Origin: Myxococcales bacterium
GTDB lineage: Bacteria > Myxococcota > Bradymonadia > REDH01
NCBI GenBank assembly: GCA_018970625.1
Contig: JAGWVZ010000021.1
Coordinates: 1-17,421, forward strand
Reading direction: 5' to 3'
DNA length: 17,421 nucleotides
Shown here: positions 1-7,544 of the stretch, piece by piece
Position numbering within the stretch: the stretch's first letter is position 1
Layout of the letters: each line of letters begins with the position of its first letter
Program-made: the position numbers and the translations under genes
Notes under the pieces: model-generated
What the model saw: only the letters and a program-made list of their open reading frames with translations
Told to the model about the DNA's origin: nothing
The model's database searches: none

Positions 1-117
1 AAGGGTGGCGAGGTGCGTTCGGCTCAATAATCGGCAGTGGAACATGGCGTGGGGCCCGGGTGCGGAATGGGTGCGCGTTACAATGCTGAGTGCCGCTTCA
101 AGGTATGGGCGGCGGGG

Positions 118-1626
118 TTACCAGTTCTCGACCGTCGCTGAACCAAATCCATAGGCGTCGCCCAGCAGCGTTCGGGCAGCGAGCAGATTGGCACGACAGG
201 CCTCGATCTCGGCCTCGGTGGCCGTTGCGAGGACGGGCGCATCGCCAAGCAGGGCGTGCAGCTCGACAAATTGTTCATCGGTGACGGGAGAATCGGGGTT
301 GAACTGCAGGCCCAGTGCGAACCCCTTCAGCTCACTCCAGTGCTTTGCGTGATCAAGAAAGGAGTAATTTGCGGTGCCAAATCTCTCCATGTCGCTCAGT
401 GTTTCATTGACGTAATGAATAGCCGTCGCGGCGAGCGCCATTTCCCAGGCTTCCACGGCGAGGTCACGCTGCTCGACAAGCGCGGCGAACTCCGCGTCGG
501 TAAACTCGCGTCCGACGGCGTTGGTAATGATGGTACGTCCGCGCACAAAGGCATCGAAGGCCTGTTCGGTGAGGTCGGTTGGCGCGGTTGCGTCGGCGCC
601 ACGATCCCGCTTTGCGGCGTTGGAAGACGCGCCAAAGATGTATTCACTGGTCAGGTCGATGGCGCCATCGCCGTTGGTGTCGTGATAACCGGACGCATAT
701 TCCGGGCGGCCACCAGCCGCCGCGATCTCGTCGTCGGTGTAATCACCGTAGTCGCGAGAGGCACCGAAATAGCCGAATCCTTCATCCCACTGGTGCTCGA
801 GCGCGGTCCAGAAATCGGTACCGTCCTGTACCAGATTGTCGGCCAGCAGCCCTTTGCCATCCACGTCGTCGTCCAGATAGTCATCGGCGCCCTGGCTGAA
901 CGCGAGCGCCCCGTTGATGAATTTTTCGGTGAGCTGTTGCAGGTCAAGTCCGTTGGCCGTGACATATACGGGCAGGTCTTCGCCGCCCGGACCCTGTCGG
1001 GTTTCGCCGTTGGTACGCGCGATGGCGTTGGCCTCAATGGTCTCAAAGAACGCGATGACGAGACCTTCCGGGTACGTGATGTCGCCGCCGTGCTGCGCGA
1101 TGGACGCGTCGGTCCATCCCTGAAAGTCCGTCGTCCAGTCCACGTGATCGGTGGAGCTGTCGTTGCCGGCGATTTTGTCGACCAGCTGCCGACCGTCGGC
1201 GATGTCATTCCATGTGGACTGCAGGGTGGAGGGGGTGGTGGCCAACAGGAACGTTTCTTCACCGTACGAGTCACCGTCAAAGCGAAAGTAGTAGTCCAGA
1301 AGCGCGATGACATCACCCTCGGCGTTTGCCGAGAAGGTCTCGCTGTCGATGCTCGCGGTGAGACCGCCGATGGTGGCGATCAGGTCTTTCAACAACACAT
1401 GTCGGGCGGTCTGTCCCGCATAGTTGACAGAGCTTTCACCGGGCGCGAAGGCGGACTCGAACGAATAGGTGTCGGGGATGATCAGCTCGCCGGGAGTCGC
1501 GTCGCCGGTTTCCGCGTCGGCTGGAGGTGACACCGCGTTTTCATCATCGCCACAGGCCGACAGGCAGAGCGAAGCCGCGACGATGAACAGCGTGAAGTGA
1601 CGGGCTGGCGGGTGGTGGCTTAACAT
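118..1626 (-). CDS. DUF4856-type lipoprotein
   Basis: The product is a predicted lipoprotein of 502 residues. The open frame extends further upstream, but the chosen ATG at 1626 places a lipoprotein signal right at the N-terminus: hydrophobic residues 11-22, then the lipobox LSAC with the lipidated Cys at 25, then an Asp/Glu/Ala-rich linker (26-48). The mature part opens with a Tyr-x-Phe segment (54-56) and a GQTAR motif (71-75). With the overall length and many D/N/G-rich loops, this resembles DUF4856 proteins, which are secreted or lipid-anchored and of unknown function. Some similarity in style to imelysin-like proteins is possible. No catalytic residues are recognisable. No strong ribosome-binding site precedes the start. 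The gene lies downstream of sodA on the same strand but 356 bases away with its own promoter candidate, so it is probably a separate unit. No terminator was recognised in bases 1-117. The lipoprotein call is strong; the family call rests on memory of the domain. Confidence 0.75.
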   Translation of the reverse strand: MLSHHPPARHFTLFIVAASLCLSACGDDENAVSPPADAETGDATPGELIIPDTYSFESAFAPGESSVNYAGQTARHVLLKDLIATIGGLTASIDSETFSANAEGDVIALLDYYFRFDGDSYGEETFLLATTPSTLQSTWNDIADGRQLVDKIAGNDSSTDHVDWTTDFQGWTDASIAQHGGDITYPEGLVIAFFETIEANAIARTNGETRQGPGGEDLPVYVTANGLDLQQLTEKFINGALAFSQGADDYLDDDVDGKGLLADNLVQDGTDFWTALEHQWDEGFGYFGASRDYGDYTDDEIAAAGGRPEYASGYHDTNGDGAIDLTSEYIFGASSNAAKRDRGADATAPTDLTEQAFDAFVRGRTIITNAVGREFTDAEFAALVEQRDLAVEAWEMALAATAIHYVNETLSDMERFGTANYSFLDHAKHWSELKGFALGLQFNPDSPVTDEQFVELHALLGDAPVLATATEAEIEACRANLLAARTLLGDAYGFGSATVENW

Positions 1627-1692
1627 GGAAAGAATCCGGAACGGGAGGCCAATAAGTGGTTGCAAATGAAAACCGATTTCAACTGAGCGTGC

Positions 1693-1721
1693 GGGATAGG
1701 GGTTTGAGGGTCGATTGTCAA
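1693..1721 (-). promoter_or_regulatory. Candidate sigma-70 promoter for the DUF4856 lipoprotein
   Basis: On the minus strand a perfect -35 TTGACA (1716-1721) is followed after 17 bases by TATCCC (1693-1698) as a possible -10. This would start transcription near 1686, about 60 bases before the ATG at 1626. The -35 match and spacing are good; the -10 is only a half match. Confidence 0.4.
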
Positions 1722-1897
1722 GCTTTCCCCCTTGGTTTTTGATACCTGTTTTCAATTTGGCGTGGCTGGCCCTGAGGAGCGTTGGCGTGACAACGCCACG
1801 GTCAGGACTTCTCGGGCGGGAGAATGCACAGGGTTCACGTCAGCGGAATAGCGCCCGGCGACGGTGCGCCCGTCGCGCCGATGCTCGTCAGCGTGGT

Positions 1898-1914
1898 ACG
1901 TCCTATCAGGACGT
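1898..1914. other. Inverted repeat in the sodA/DUF4856 gap
   Basis: ACGTCCT (1898-1904), a three-base loop ATC, and AGGACGT (1908-1914) form a perfect 7-bp hairpin. It lies about 70 bases past the sodA stop, within the 356-base gene-free stretch 1627-1982. It could end sodA transcription, but no T-run follows on the minus strand, so an operator or chance is equally possible. The rest of the gap holds only the promoter of the downstream gene and nothing else I recognise. Confidence 0.3.
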
Positions 1915-1982
1915 CTTGTGCAATGGCGGGCTACACCGTGGGTCCGCGGTATAAGTGGCGGCCAGCAGGGGGGACCTTCGCG

Positions 1983-2591
1983 TCACACAGCCTTGAGCTG
2001 CTCGTTCACGAAGTTCCAGTTGATGACGTTGTAGAACGCGGCGACGTAGTCGGGGCGCTTGTTCTGGTACTTGAGGTAGTAGGCGTGCTCCCAGACATCG
2101 ACACCCAGAATTGGTGACTGGCCGTTCGAGATGGGGTTGTCCTGGTTGGCGGTCGAGGTGACGGCCAGCTTTCCGTTCGCATCGACGACGAGCCATGCCC
2201 AGCCGGAGCCAAACTGCTTTGCTGCAGCGGCCGAGAACTGGGTCTTGAAGTTGTCGTACGACCCGAAGGTGCTGACGATGGCCTCGCCCACAGCGCCGGT
2301 GGGTTCACCGCCGCCGCCCGGGGTCATGTAGTTCCAGAACAGGTTGTGGTTGTAAAAGCCGCCGCCGTTGTTGCGCACTGCGCCGCGAATGTCCGCCGGC
2401 ACGGCATCCAGGTTCTTCAGGATTTCCACAATGCCCTTCGCGGCCAGCTCCGGGTGTGGCTCGAGCGCTGCCTTGAGGTTGTTCAGGTATGCGTTGTGGT
2501 GGCGGGAGTGGTGAATCTCCATCGTCATCGCGTCGATATATGGCTCGAGCGCGTCATAGGCGTAGGGAAGCTTGGGCAGTTCGTACGACAT
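1983..2591 (-). CDS. sodA: Superoxide dismutase, Mn-type
   Basis: This enzyme converts superoxide to oxygen and hydrogen peroxide, probably in the cytoplasm because no signal peptide is present. The 202 residues match the usual length of the Fe/Mn SOD family. The four metal ligands are visible: His27, His82 (NHNLFW), Asp165 and His169 (DVWEHAYY signature). Metal choice can be read from the second sphere. Gly77 occupies the place where Fe enzymes carry Gln, and Gln150 in STANQDNP matches the active-site Gln of Mn enzymes, so this looks Mn-type or cambialistic. The ATG at 2591 follows an AAGGGAG-like ribosome-binding site about six bases away, and [12 protein letters not shown] is the standard N-terminus. 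It is divergent from the Uma2 gene and has a TTGACA promoter candidate with an 8-bp direct repeat over the -35. The family call is near certain; the metal assignment is inferred. Confidence 0.96.
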   Translation of the reverse strand: MSYELPKLPYAYDALEPYIDAMTMEIHHSRHHNAYLNNLKAALEPHPELAAKGIVEILKNLDAVPADIRGAVRNNGGGFYNHNLFWNYMTPGGGGEPTGAVGEAIVSTFGSYDNFKTQFSAAAAKQFGSGWAWLVVDANGKLAVTSTANQDNPISNGQSPILGVDVWEHAYYLKYQNKRPDYVAAFYNVINWNFVNEQLKAV

Positions 2592-2644
2592 GGGATACTC
2601 CCTTGGATAGAAGCGGTGTGGTCACCGACGGTTTCGGCTTCGCC

Positions 2645-2672
2645 ACGCTAACCACCGACCCCGGGCTGTCAA
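2645..2672 (-). promoter_or_regulatory. Candidate sodA promoter
   Basis: On the minus strand, -35 TTGACA (2667-2672) and -10-like TAGCGT (2645-2650) are separated by 16 bases. Transcription would start near 2637, giving a leader of about 45 bases. The opposite-strand promoter candidate at 2705-2732 has the same layout. Confidence 0.45.
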
Positions 2673-2680
2673 CCGGGCTG
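2661..2680. promoter_or_regulatory. 8-bp direct repeat over the sodA -35 box
   Basis: CCGGGCTG occurs at 2661-2668 and again at 2673-2680, with start points 12 bases apart. The -35 hexamer sits across the junction. This is a plausible site for a regulator that blocks or aids polymerase at sodA. No known operator consensus is recognised. Confidence 0.35.
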
Positions 2681-2704
2681 CGGTGGTGCCGGGGCGGTGA
2701 AGTC

Positions 2705-2732
2705 TTGACCGAGAGGTTCACCCCGTTAGTGT
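2705..2732 (+). promoter_or_regulatory. Candidate promoter for Uma2-luxEC
   Basis: TTGACC (2705-2710) and TAGTGT (2727-2732) are separated by 16 bases, the same arrangement as the divergent sodA promoter. The predicted start near 2739 lies 30 bases before the Uma2 ATG. Confidence 0.4.
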
Positions 2733-2768
2733 GCGGCGAGGTTCTTCCACTACGCGGCGGTCAATTTC

Positions 2769-3359
2769 ATGGCATCGATGCTGTCACTGACGTACCCGGG
2801 TGAGTTTCCGCGGGCTTCTTACGGAGACCTGGACACTCTGCCGACGGGTGTTGTGGGCGAGATCCTGTTTGGCGAGCTGTTGGTGTCGCCTCGTCCCACG
2901 CTGAGTCACGCGCGCGCTTCGTCGAAACTGGCAGCCATTCTCGGTGTCGCCGACCGCCCTGCAAACGAGCTCACAGGGAGCGGCGATAGCGGTTGGTTTT
3001 TCGTCAATGAGCCTGAGATTCGACTGGACGGAGATGCGGTGGTGCCGGACATCGCGGCATGGCGTCGCGAACGTATGCAGGGCATTCGCAGCGATTACCC
3101 TGACATTGCGCCAGACTGGGTGTGCGAGGTGCAGTCGCCTGCTACCGCCCGCCATGACTGGACAACAAAGGCTGAGTGGTATCTGAAGGCAGGCGTGCGA
3201 TGGTACTGGATTGTGGACCCACGGGCCCGCACGATCCGGCACTTTCGCGCCACCACAGACGGCTGGATGGCGCTGGGTCTGGTGGCGGACCATGAACGCG
3301 AGTCGCTGGAACCCTTCACGACCATTGCCAATCCGCTGGGCGATCTGTGGATGTCCTGA
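2769..3359 (+). CDS. Uma2 family (DUF820) nuclease-like protein
   Basis: The protein belongs to the Uma2 family, which has a PD-(D/E)xK nuclease fold and an unknown biological role. Its 196 residues are the usual length. Visible family features are the N-terminal Glu pair in GEILFGELLVSP (30-41), the VVPDIAAW motif carrying Asp94, the acidic strand VCEVQSP with Glu120, and Lys134 followed by YLKAGVRWYWIVDP. The nuclease-core acidic and Lys residues therefore appear intact. The Glu-Val-Gln in place of the more usual Glu-Val-Leu is a small deviation. The ATG at 2769 has a GGCGG ribosome-binding site eight bases upstream; an in-frame ATG at 2778 is an alternative. It lies just upstream of luxE (63-base gap to the chosen start) and may be co-transcribed. 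Family members are often scattered single genes, so a functional link to luxEC should not be assumed. Confidence 0.85.
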   Translation: MASMLSLTYPGEFPRASYGDLDTLPTGVVGEILFGELLVSPRPTLSHARASSKLAAILGVADRPANELTGSGDSGWFFVNEPEIRLDGDAVVPDIAAWRRERMQGIRSDYPDIAPDWVCEVQSPATARHDWTTKAEWYLKAGVRWYWIVDPRARTIRHFRATTDGWMALGLVADHERESLEPFTTIANPLGDLWMS

Positions 3360-3422
3360 GTTGCAAATCGATCGGGGTGCGTTAGGACCGCAGGGTTGTC
3401 GCGTCCCCTTGCACCGATTGTC

Positions 3423-4478
3423 ATGCAGTACACCACCCTCGAGCAGCGGGTGCTCGCCTTTCAGCGCGACCCCGCGAACGATTCGTTCGACGCCGTGCTG
3501 GGCGATGTTGTCCGCTACCAGCAGCAGTTTAACCCGGCGCTCGCTCGTTACTGGAAGGGGCGGGGCTTTGACGCCTTTCGCGACAACCCGGCCGACGTGC
3601 CGGCGGTTCCGACCGACGTATTTCGACACGTACGACTGGCATCGACCGAGGTCGAGCCCACCCGTGTGTTTCGGACGAGCGGCACCACCAGCGGCGCGCG
3701 CGGTGAGCACTGGCGACTGTCTCTCGGTGCCTACGTGCAGGGCGCACGCGACTTCTTTGCTGACATGACGGGTCTGGCGGCTGGCTCGTGCAGCTTCATC
3801 AAGCTGGTCTTCAACCCGGACATGGTGACCGACTCCTCGTTGTCGTTCATGGTGCAGCAGCTGGAGCAGACGTTTGCGAACGACCGTTCGTCGTGGCTGC
3901 TACACGCCGATGGCGTCGACATCGCTGGTTTTGATGCCGCCCTGCAAAATGCCGACAGGCCCATGGTCGTGTTTGGCACCGCGTTCGGATTTGCGCATTT
4001 GCTGGACCACTGGCAGCCCACAGGTCGCCTGCCAGCGGGGAGCATTGTTGTGGAAACTGGCGGATTCAAAGGGAAATCGCGCGAGGTTCCCCGTGACGAA
4101 CTCTATGACTGGTTCGAGACGGCGCTGGGTTGTGCGCCGGAGCGCTGCCTGTCGGAGTACTCGATGAGCGAGCTCTCGAGTCAGCTGTACACGCGAGGAA
4201 TTGAGCTCGGGCGGCCGACCGGGCTGTATCGTGCGCCGCACTGGTTGCGTGTCAGGGCGGTGGACCCCATGACCTTGCAGCCGTTACCGGCCGGTGAAAC
4301 CGGACTTCTGCGCTTTGATGACCTGGCGAATACCGATTCGGTGGCGGCGATTCAGACGTCCGACCTGGGTTGCGTGACCCCTGACGGTGTAGCGTTGTAT
4401 GGACGCGCTCCAGGAGCGACTCCGCGCGGCTGCAGCCTGGCCGTTGAAGAGATCATTGCCCGACGAGATGCACCATGA
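3423..4478 (+). CDS. luxE: LuxE-family acyl-protein synthetase
   Basis: LuxE enzymes use ATP to activate a fatty acid as acyl-AMP, then load it onto a cysteine and hand it to the LuxC reductase. This 351-residue protein is close to the family's usual ~370. Visible features are the adenylate-forming loop FRTSGTTSG (83-91), VETGGFKGKSRE (210-221), LSEYSMSELSSQ (243-254), and the C-terminal LLRFDDLANTDS and QTSDLG segments. Cys337 in RGCSLAVEE lies 14 residues from the C-terminus, the same place as the acyl-carrying Cys of Vibrio LuxE. The chosen ATG (3423) lacks a clear ribosome-binding site; a TTG at 3396 preceded by AGGACCGCAGGG is an alternative and would add nine residues. The stop overlaps the luxC start as ATGA, implying coupled translation and a joint complex. 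No luciferase or acyl-transferase (luxD) gene is nearby. The natural substrate is unknown. Confidence 0.88.
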   Translation: MQYTTLEQRVLAFQRDPANDSFDAVLGDVVRYQQQFNPALARYWKGRGFDAFRDNPADVPAVPTDVFRHVRLASTEVEPTRVFRTSGTTSGARGEHWRLSLGAYVQGARDFFADMTGLAAGSCSFIKLVFNPDMVTDSSLSFMVQQLEQTFANDRSSWLLHADGVDIAGFDAALQNADRPMVVFGTAFGFAHLLDHWQPTGRLPAGSIVVETGGFKGKSREVPRDELYDWFETALGCAPERCLSEYSMSELSSQLYTRGIELGRPTGLYRAPHWLRVRAVDPMTLQPLPAGETGLLRFDDLANTDSVAAIQTSDLGCVTPDGVALYGRAPGATPRGCSLAVEEIIARRDAP

Positions 4479-5848
4479 GCGACGCGACCACCCTTCCCGA
4501 GACGCTGGACGCCCACGCCTGGGCTCGTGTTCAGATGATGCCCGGAGGGGATGTCGACGACGTCATGGACGTGGCGCTGGTGAACACGGCGATGGACCGC
4601 GTGGGTCGGGGTGCCGCCGACCTGAGGCAGCTGTCGACCGAGCAGATCGCGGATCGGCTGGGGCGGCTGCATCAGTTTCTGCTGGAGAGTCCGGATTCGC
4701 CGCTCCCGCGGATGGCGGCCGTGGTCGAGTCCACGACAGGGCTGTCTGAACCCATGGTGATCTGGGCGCTTCGCGATCTGCTGAAGCGCCTGACTCCACG
4801 TGCGCTGGTCGCGCTGGTCGAGGCGGAGTTCGGGCACCGCGATCCGTTTCATGGGCCTCGGATGCTGGCGACGCACGCGGCAGCACGGGTAGCGAACCCG
4901 CCCGACCGTGTGTTTTACGTCATGGCCGGCACCATTCCCAGTGTGCCCGTCGAGGCGATGGTGCTGAGCCTGCTGGCGCGCGCACCGGCGGTCATCAAGA
5001 CATCGCGGGCTGAACCGGCGACGGCGCGCCTGTACCTGGAGGCGATGCGGCAGGTTGCACCCGATCTGGCGCGCGCGCTGGCGGTGGTGACGTGGCCCGG
5101 TGGTACCGAAGCGCTCGAGCGCGCGGCGTGTGATCGCGCCAGTGTGGTGGTCGCCTATGGCAGCAACGAGACGATTGACGCCATGTACCAGCGTTGTCGT
5201 TTTCCGACGAAGTTCATTGGCTACGGGCACCGCGTCTCGTTCGGCGTCATGGCCGATGGTGATGCGACGCTCGGCGAGCCTGCGTTGCGCGATCTGGCTC
5301 GGCTGTGGGCGCTTGACGCGAGCGCCTACGACCAGTTCGGTTGCATGTCGCTGGCGTGTCTTTTTGTGTCGACCAACGGGCCGTGGACACCCGAAGAAGT
5401 GGCGCGCGAGATCGCGCTGGAGGGCTTTCCGTACACGGAGTCGTATATGCCGCGCGGTCGTCTGAACGCAGAGACCGCGGCTTTGCAGATGCAGGCACGA
5501 GCGGTCGCCGAGTTTAGTGGAACCCTTTTTTCGGCGCCTACGGGAGCCGTCATTTTGCACGACCGCTGTCGTTTTGAGCCGACCCCGGGCGGTCGGCTGC
5601 TTCACGTGGTGCCATGGAGCACTCCCGACGAGCTGGACGCGGCGCTGCGTCCTTTGCGCGGCCTTCTCTCGACCGCAGGACTGTGGTGCGAAGACCCACA
5701 GCGCTCGGCGCTAACCAGTCAGCTGAACCGGCTGGGCGTGCGAAGAATCACGCGCCCTGGACGCATGCAGCGGCCGCTCTGGTTGCGCGACCATGACGGT
5801 CGTCCACGCATTTCGGACTGGGTGGACTGGACGGATGTCGAGCCCTGA
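4475..5848 (+). CDS. luxC: LuxC-family acyl-CoA/acyl-protein reductase
   Basis: LuxC enzymes reduce an enzyme-bound or CoA-bound acyl group to an aldehyde with NADPH. They share the aldehyde-dehydrogenase fold. The 457 residues are near the family norm of ~480. Visible features are the nucleotide-binding region around VMAGTIPSVPVEA (149-161) with VIKTSRAEPATA (173-184), the VVAYGSNETIDAM motif (225-237), FIGYGHRVSFGV (247-258), and the catalytic Cys290 in YDQFGCMSLACLFV, corresponding to the WDQ-x-C segment of Vibrio LuxC. Translation is coupled to luxE through the ATGA overlap, which supports a fatty-acid reductase complex. A perfect 12-base palindrome spans the stop codon (5846-5857). It is followed by a lipoprotein gene and then an SDR that could process an aldehyde or alcohol. 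The role outside bioluminescence is not established from sequence. Confidence 0.9.
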   Translation: MSDATTLPETLDAHAWARVQMMPGGDVDDVMDVALVNTAMDRVGRGAADLRQLSTEQIADRLGRLHQFLLESPDSPLPRMAAVVESTTGLSEPMVIWALRDLLKRLTPRALVALVEAEFGHRDPFHGPRMLATHAAARVANPPDRVFYVMAGTIPSVPVEAMVLSLLARAPAVIKTSRAEPATARLYLEAMRQVAPDLARALAVVTWPGGTEALERAACDRASVVVAYGSNETIDAMYQRCRFPTKFIGYGHRVSFGVMADGDATLGEPALRDLARLWALDASAYDQFGCMSLACLFVSTNGPWTPEEVAREIALEGFPYTESYMPRGRLNAETAALQMQARAVAEFSGTLFSAPTGAVILHDRCRFEPTPGGRLLHVVPWSTPDELDAALRPLRGLLSTAGLWCEDPQRSALTSQLNRLGVRRITRPGRMQRPLWLRDHDGRPRISDWVDWTDVEP

Positions 5849-5972
5849 TGCGCATCAAACCGCGCCCGGGCATGGTGTCGATTGACGGCTGAGTGCCAGA
5901 TCGTCCATGGCTGGCAGGCGTGTCTGTGTTCGCGCAGGCGCGCTCGCCCCTGCACCCTCTGACGGCTACCTG

Positions 5973-6335
5973 ATGCACGTTTCTTCTGGTTCTGTGACGC
6001 TGCTGTGCCTGTTCATGGCGCTGCCTGCCTGCAACCGCTCGCTGGAGTCTACGCGGCTCGGGCCGGATGCGACCGACTCTGTTCGCGCGTACGCGGCGGA
6101 GTGCGATGAAGGCGTCGCGACGAGCTGCTATGCGCTCGGGCTGGTGTATCTGCTGGACGAAGAGGCTGGGCAGGGCGTTCCCACAGACCGGCAGCACGCG
6201 CACGAACTGCTCTCGCGGGCATGTTCAGTAGGCGTTGAGCAGGCGTGTGCGGCTGATCAGGCGTTGAGCGAAGGCAGTCAGCCGGGCCCGGCGCAGGCGC
6301 CAGCCAATATGAACGCGGTGCCAGAAGCGCCGTAA
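5973..6335 (+). CDS. Small Sel1-like repeat lipoprotein
   Basis: This is a 120-residue predicted lipoprotein. The ATG at 5973 is chosen over an earlier in-frame ATG at 5907 because it puts the hydrophobic stretch 8-17 and the lipobox LPAC (Cys20) in the proper place. The mature part has helix pairs of the Sel1/TPR type: ECDEGVATSCYALGLVYL and RACSVGVEQACAADQAL. The paired Cys residues at the edges of each repeat are the pattern seen in cysteine-rich Sel1 proteins such as the HcpA type. A Pro/Ala-rich tail ends the protein. Only about one and a half repeats are present, so it is very short for the family and probably acts through protein contacts at the membrane. It sits 124 bases after luxC on the same strand and may be part of that transcript. 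A GC-rich hairpin overlaps its stop codon. Its role is unknown. Confidence 0.7.
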   Translation: MHVSSGSVTLLCLFMALPACNRSLESTRLGPDATDSVRAYAAECDEGVATSCYALGLVYLLDEEAGQGVPTDRQHAHELLSRACSVGVEQACAADQALSEGSQPGPAQAPANMNAVPEAP

Positions 6336-6343
6336 GGCGGCGC
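6327..6343 (+). terminator. Possible hairpin terminator at the end of the luxEC cluster
   Basis: GCGCCG (6327-6332) and CGGCGC (6338-6343) pair perfectly around a five-base loop that contains the TAA stop codon. No T-run follows, so a rho-independent terminator is only weakly supported. The position between the lipoprotein gene and the SDR promoter candidate fits a transcript end. Confidence 0.25.
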
Positions 6344-6393
6344 GAGCTGGTGGCAGCGCCTGTGATTTCGCGGGATGCCGGCGAACAGCAGGC

Positions 6394-6422
6394 TTGGAAT
6401 CGAGGGGCGTTCGCCTTATGGT
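6394..6422 (+). promoter_or_regulatory. Candidate promoter for the SDR gene
   Basis: TTGGAA (6394-6399) and TATGGT (6417-6422) are separated by 17 bases. The predicted start near 6429 leaves a leader of about 40 bases with a GGAG ribosome-binding site before the ATG at 6468. Confidence 0.4.
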
Positions 6423-6467
6423 GCGCCAGCCAGCAATGGAATGGTGTTCAGCGATACGGAGTCACCC

Positions 6468-7301
6468 ATGCGAAGCGCGAACGAGAAGGTCATTGCCATT
6501 ACGGGCGCCGGTTCTGGAATCGGCAGGGCGCTGGCATTGCATCTGGCCGAGAAGGGGGCGCACGTTGCGCTGAGCGACATCAATGAGGTGGGTCTGGCCG
6601 AGACGGTGTCGATGCTGGGCAGCAGCCCGGGACGGGTGACATCACAGCGGCTGGATGTGTCTGATAAAGCGGGTGTGTTCGCGTGGGCCGATCAGGTGGA
6701 GGCCGATCACGGCGTGGTTCACGGCATTATCAATAATGCCGGTGTTTCGCTGTCTTCGACCGTGGCCAACATGAGCTACGAGGACCTTGAATGGGTCATG
6801 AACATTAATTTCTGGGGCGTGATTCACGGCACCAAGGCGTTTCTGCCAAAGATTTTGTCGGCCGGTGAAGGTTCCGTGGTCAATATTTCGAGTATTTTCG
6901 GCATTGTGGGTATTCCCTCGCAGTCGGCGTATAATGCCGCGAAGTTTGCGGTGCGCGGATTTACCGAAGCGTTGCGGCAGGAGCTGTTGGGAACAGGCGT
7001 GTACGCCCTGAGTGTGCACCCGGGTGGCATCAAGACCAATATTGTGAATAACGGGCGGCACAAGGAAGACGCGAGCGGCCGTCCGGTGACGACCGAGAAG
7101 CTGGGTCGGCAGTTCGATAAAATGGCCCAGACCACGCCATCGAAAGCGGCTCAGATTATTGTGCGCGCCATGTGGCAGGAGAGGGGGCGGGTGCTGGTGG
7201 GCACCGACGCTGTGTGGATGGATCGCATGCAGCGTACATTCCCCGAAGATTACACCGCGATCACCCGTCGCATTGCGCAGATGCCGGGTAACAGGAAGTA
7301 G
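6468..7301 (+). CDS. Classical short-chain dehydrogenase/reductase
   Basis: This is a 277-residue NAD(P)-dependent oxidoreductase with a Rossmann fold. It has the cofactor loop TGAGSGIG (12-19), the NNAG motif (89-92), the structural Asn114 and the catalytic Ser142, Tyr155 and Lys159 (SAYNAAK). Asp37 at the end of the second strand suggests a preference for NAD(H). The ATG at 6468 is chosen because GGAG lies six bases upstream and the protein then starts shortly before the first beta strand; earlier in-frame ATGs at 6375 and 6441 would add an unlikely extension. The C-terminal third (to 277) is typical of SDRs acting on lipid or acyl substrates, but the substrate cannot be read from sequence. 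It follows the luxEC-lipoprotein group with its own likely promoter. A role in reducing or oxidising the LuxC aldehyde product is a guess based on proximity. Confidence 0.92.
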   Translation: MRSANEKVIAITGAGSGIGRALALHLAEKGAHVALSDINEVGLAETVSMLGSSPGRVTSQRLDVSDKAGVFAWADQVEADHGVVHGIINNAGVSLSSTVANMSYEDLEWVMNINFWGVIHGTKAFLPKILSAGEGSVVNISSIFGIVGIPSQSAYNAAKFAVRGFTEALRQELLGTGVYALSVHPGGIKTNIVNNGRHKEDASGRPVTTEKLGRQFDKMAQTTPSKAAQIIVRAMWQERGRVLVGTDAVWMDRMQRTFPEDYTAITRRIAQMPGNRK

Positions 7302-7476
7302 CCCGGCGAGCATGGTGAATGGTTCTCAGGGGAGTGAGAGCAACGCGCGGTGTTCTTGAACGCAACCTCGCCGCAACTGTCAGCAACGTGTGCGGGGCCC
7401 GTTTCACCATGAAGAGCGAACAGCGCTCGGCCACAATTCGTTGATATCGACGCATGTCGAAAGCCGGCCTGCGGGG

Positions 7477-7506
7477 TTGAATGGTGGAGCGAAGGCTGCC
7501 GATTAT
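7477..7506 (+). promoter_or_regulatory. Weak promoter candidate for the small membrane protein
   Basis: TTGAAT (7477-7482) and GATTAT (7501-7506) are separated by 18 bases; a second -10-like TATTAT lies at 7512-7517 without a matching -35. The stretch 7302-7476 shows no gene or RNA that I recognise. Confidence 0.25.
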
Positions 7507-7544
7507 GGGTGTATTATCAGAATCTGTTCACACGTGGAGCAACC

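Noticed and set aside
1..152. Possible C-terminal end of a plus-strand gene entering from the left edge
   Set aside because: Two frames are open from base 1 (to about 93 and 152), but they are short, show no recognisable motif, and one would overlap the end of the DUF4856 gene. This cannot be decided without upstream sequence.
256..1530. Long plus-strand open frame opposite the DUF4856 lipoprotein gene
   Set aside because: The predicted protein is Gly/Val/Arg-rich with no domain or signal, while the minus strand gives a clear lipoprotein with a lipobox. It is an antisense effect of GC-rich codons.
4352..5605. Long minus-strand open frame opposite luxE-luxC
   Set aside because: The product is Arg/His/Gln-rich and shows no family motif. 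The plus strand encodes recognised LuxE and LuxC motifs.
3423..5848. A bioluminescence operon
   Set aside because: No luxA, luxB, luxD or flavin reductase is present; only the aldehyde-forming half is seen.
5846..5857. Perfect 12-base palindrome TGATGCGCATCA at the luxC stop
   Set aside because: It has no loop, overlaps coding sequence, and has no second copy or nearby promoter to support an operator. It is probably chance.
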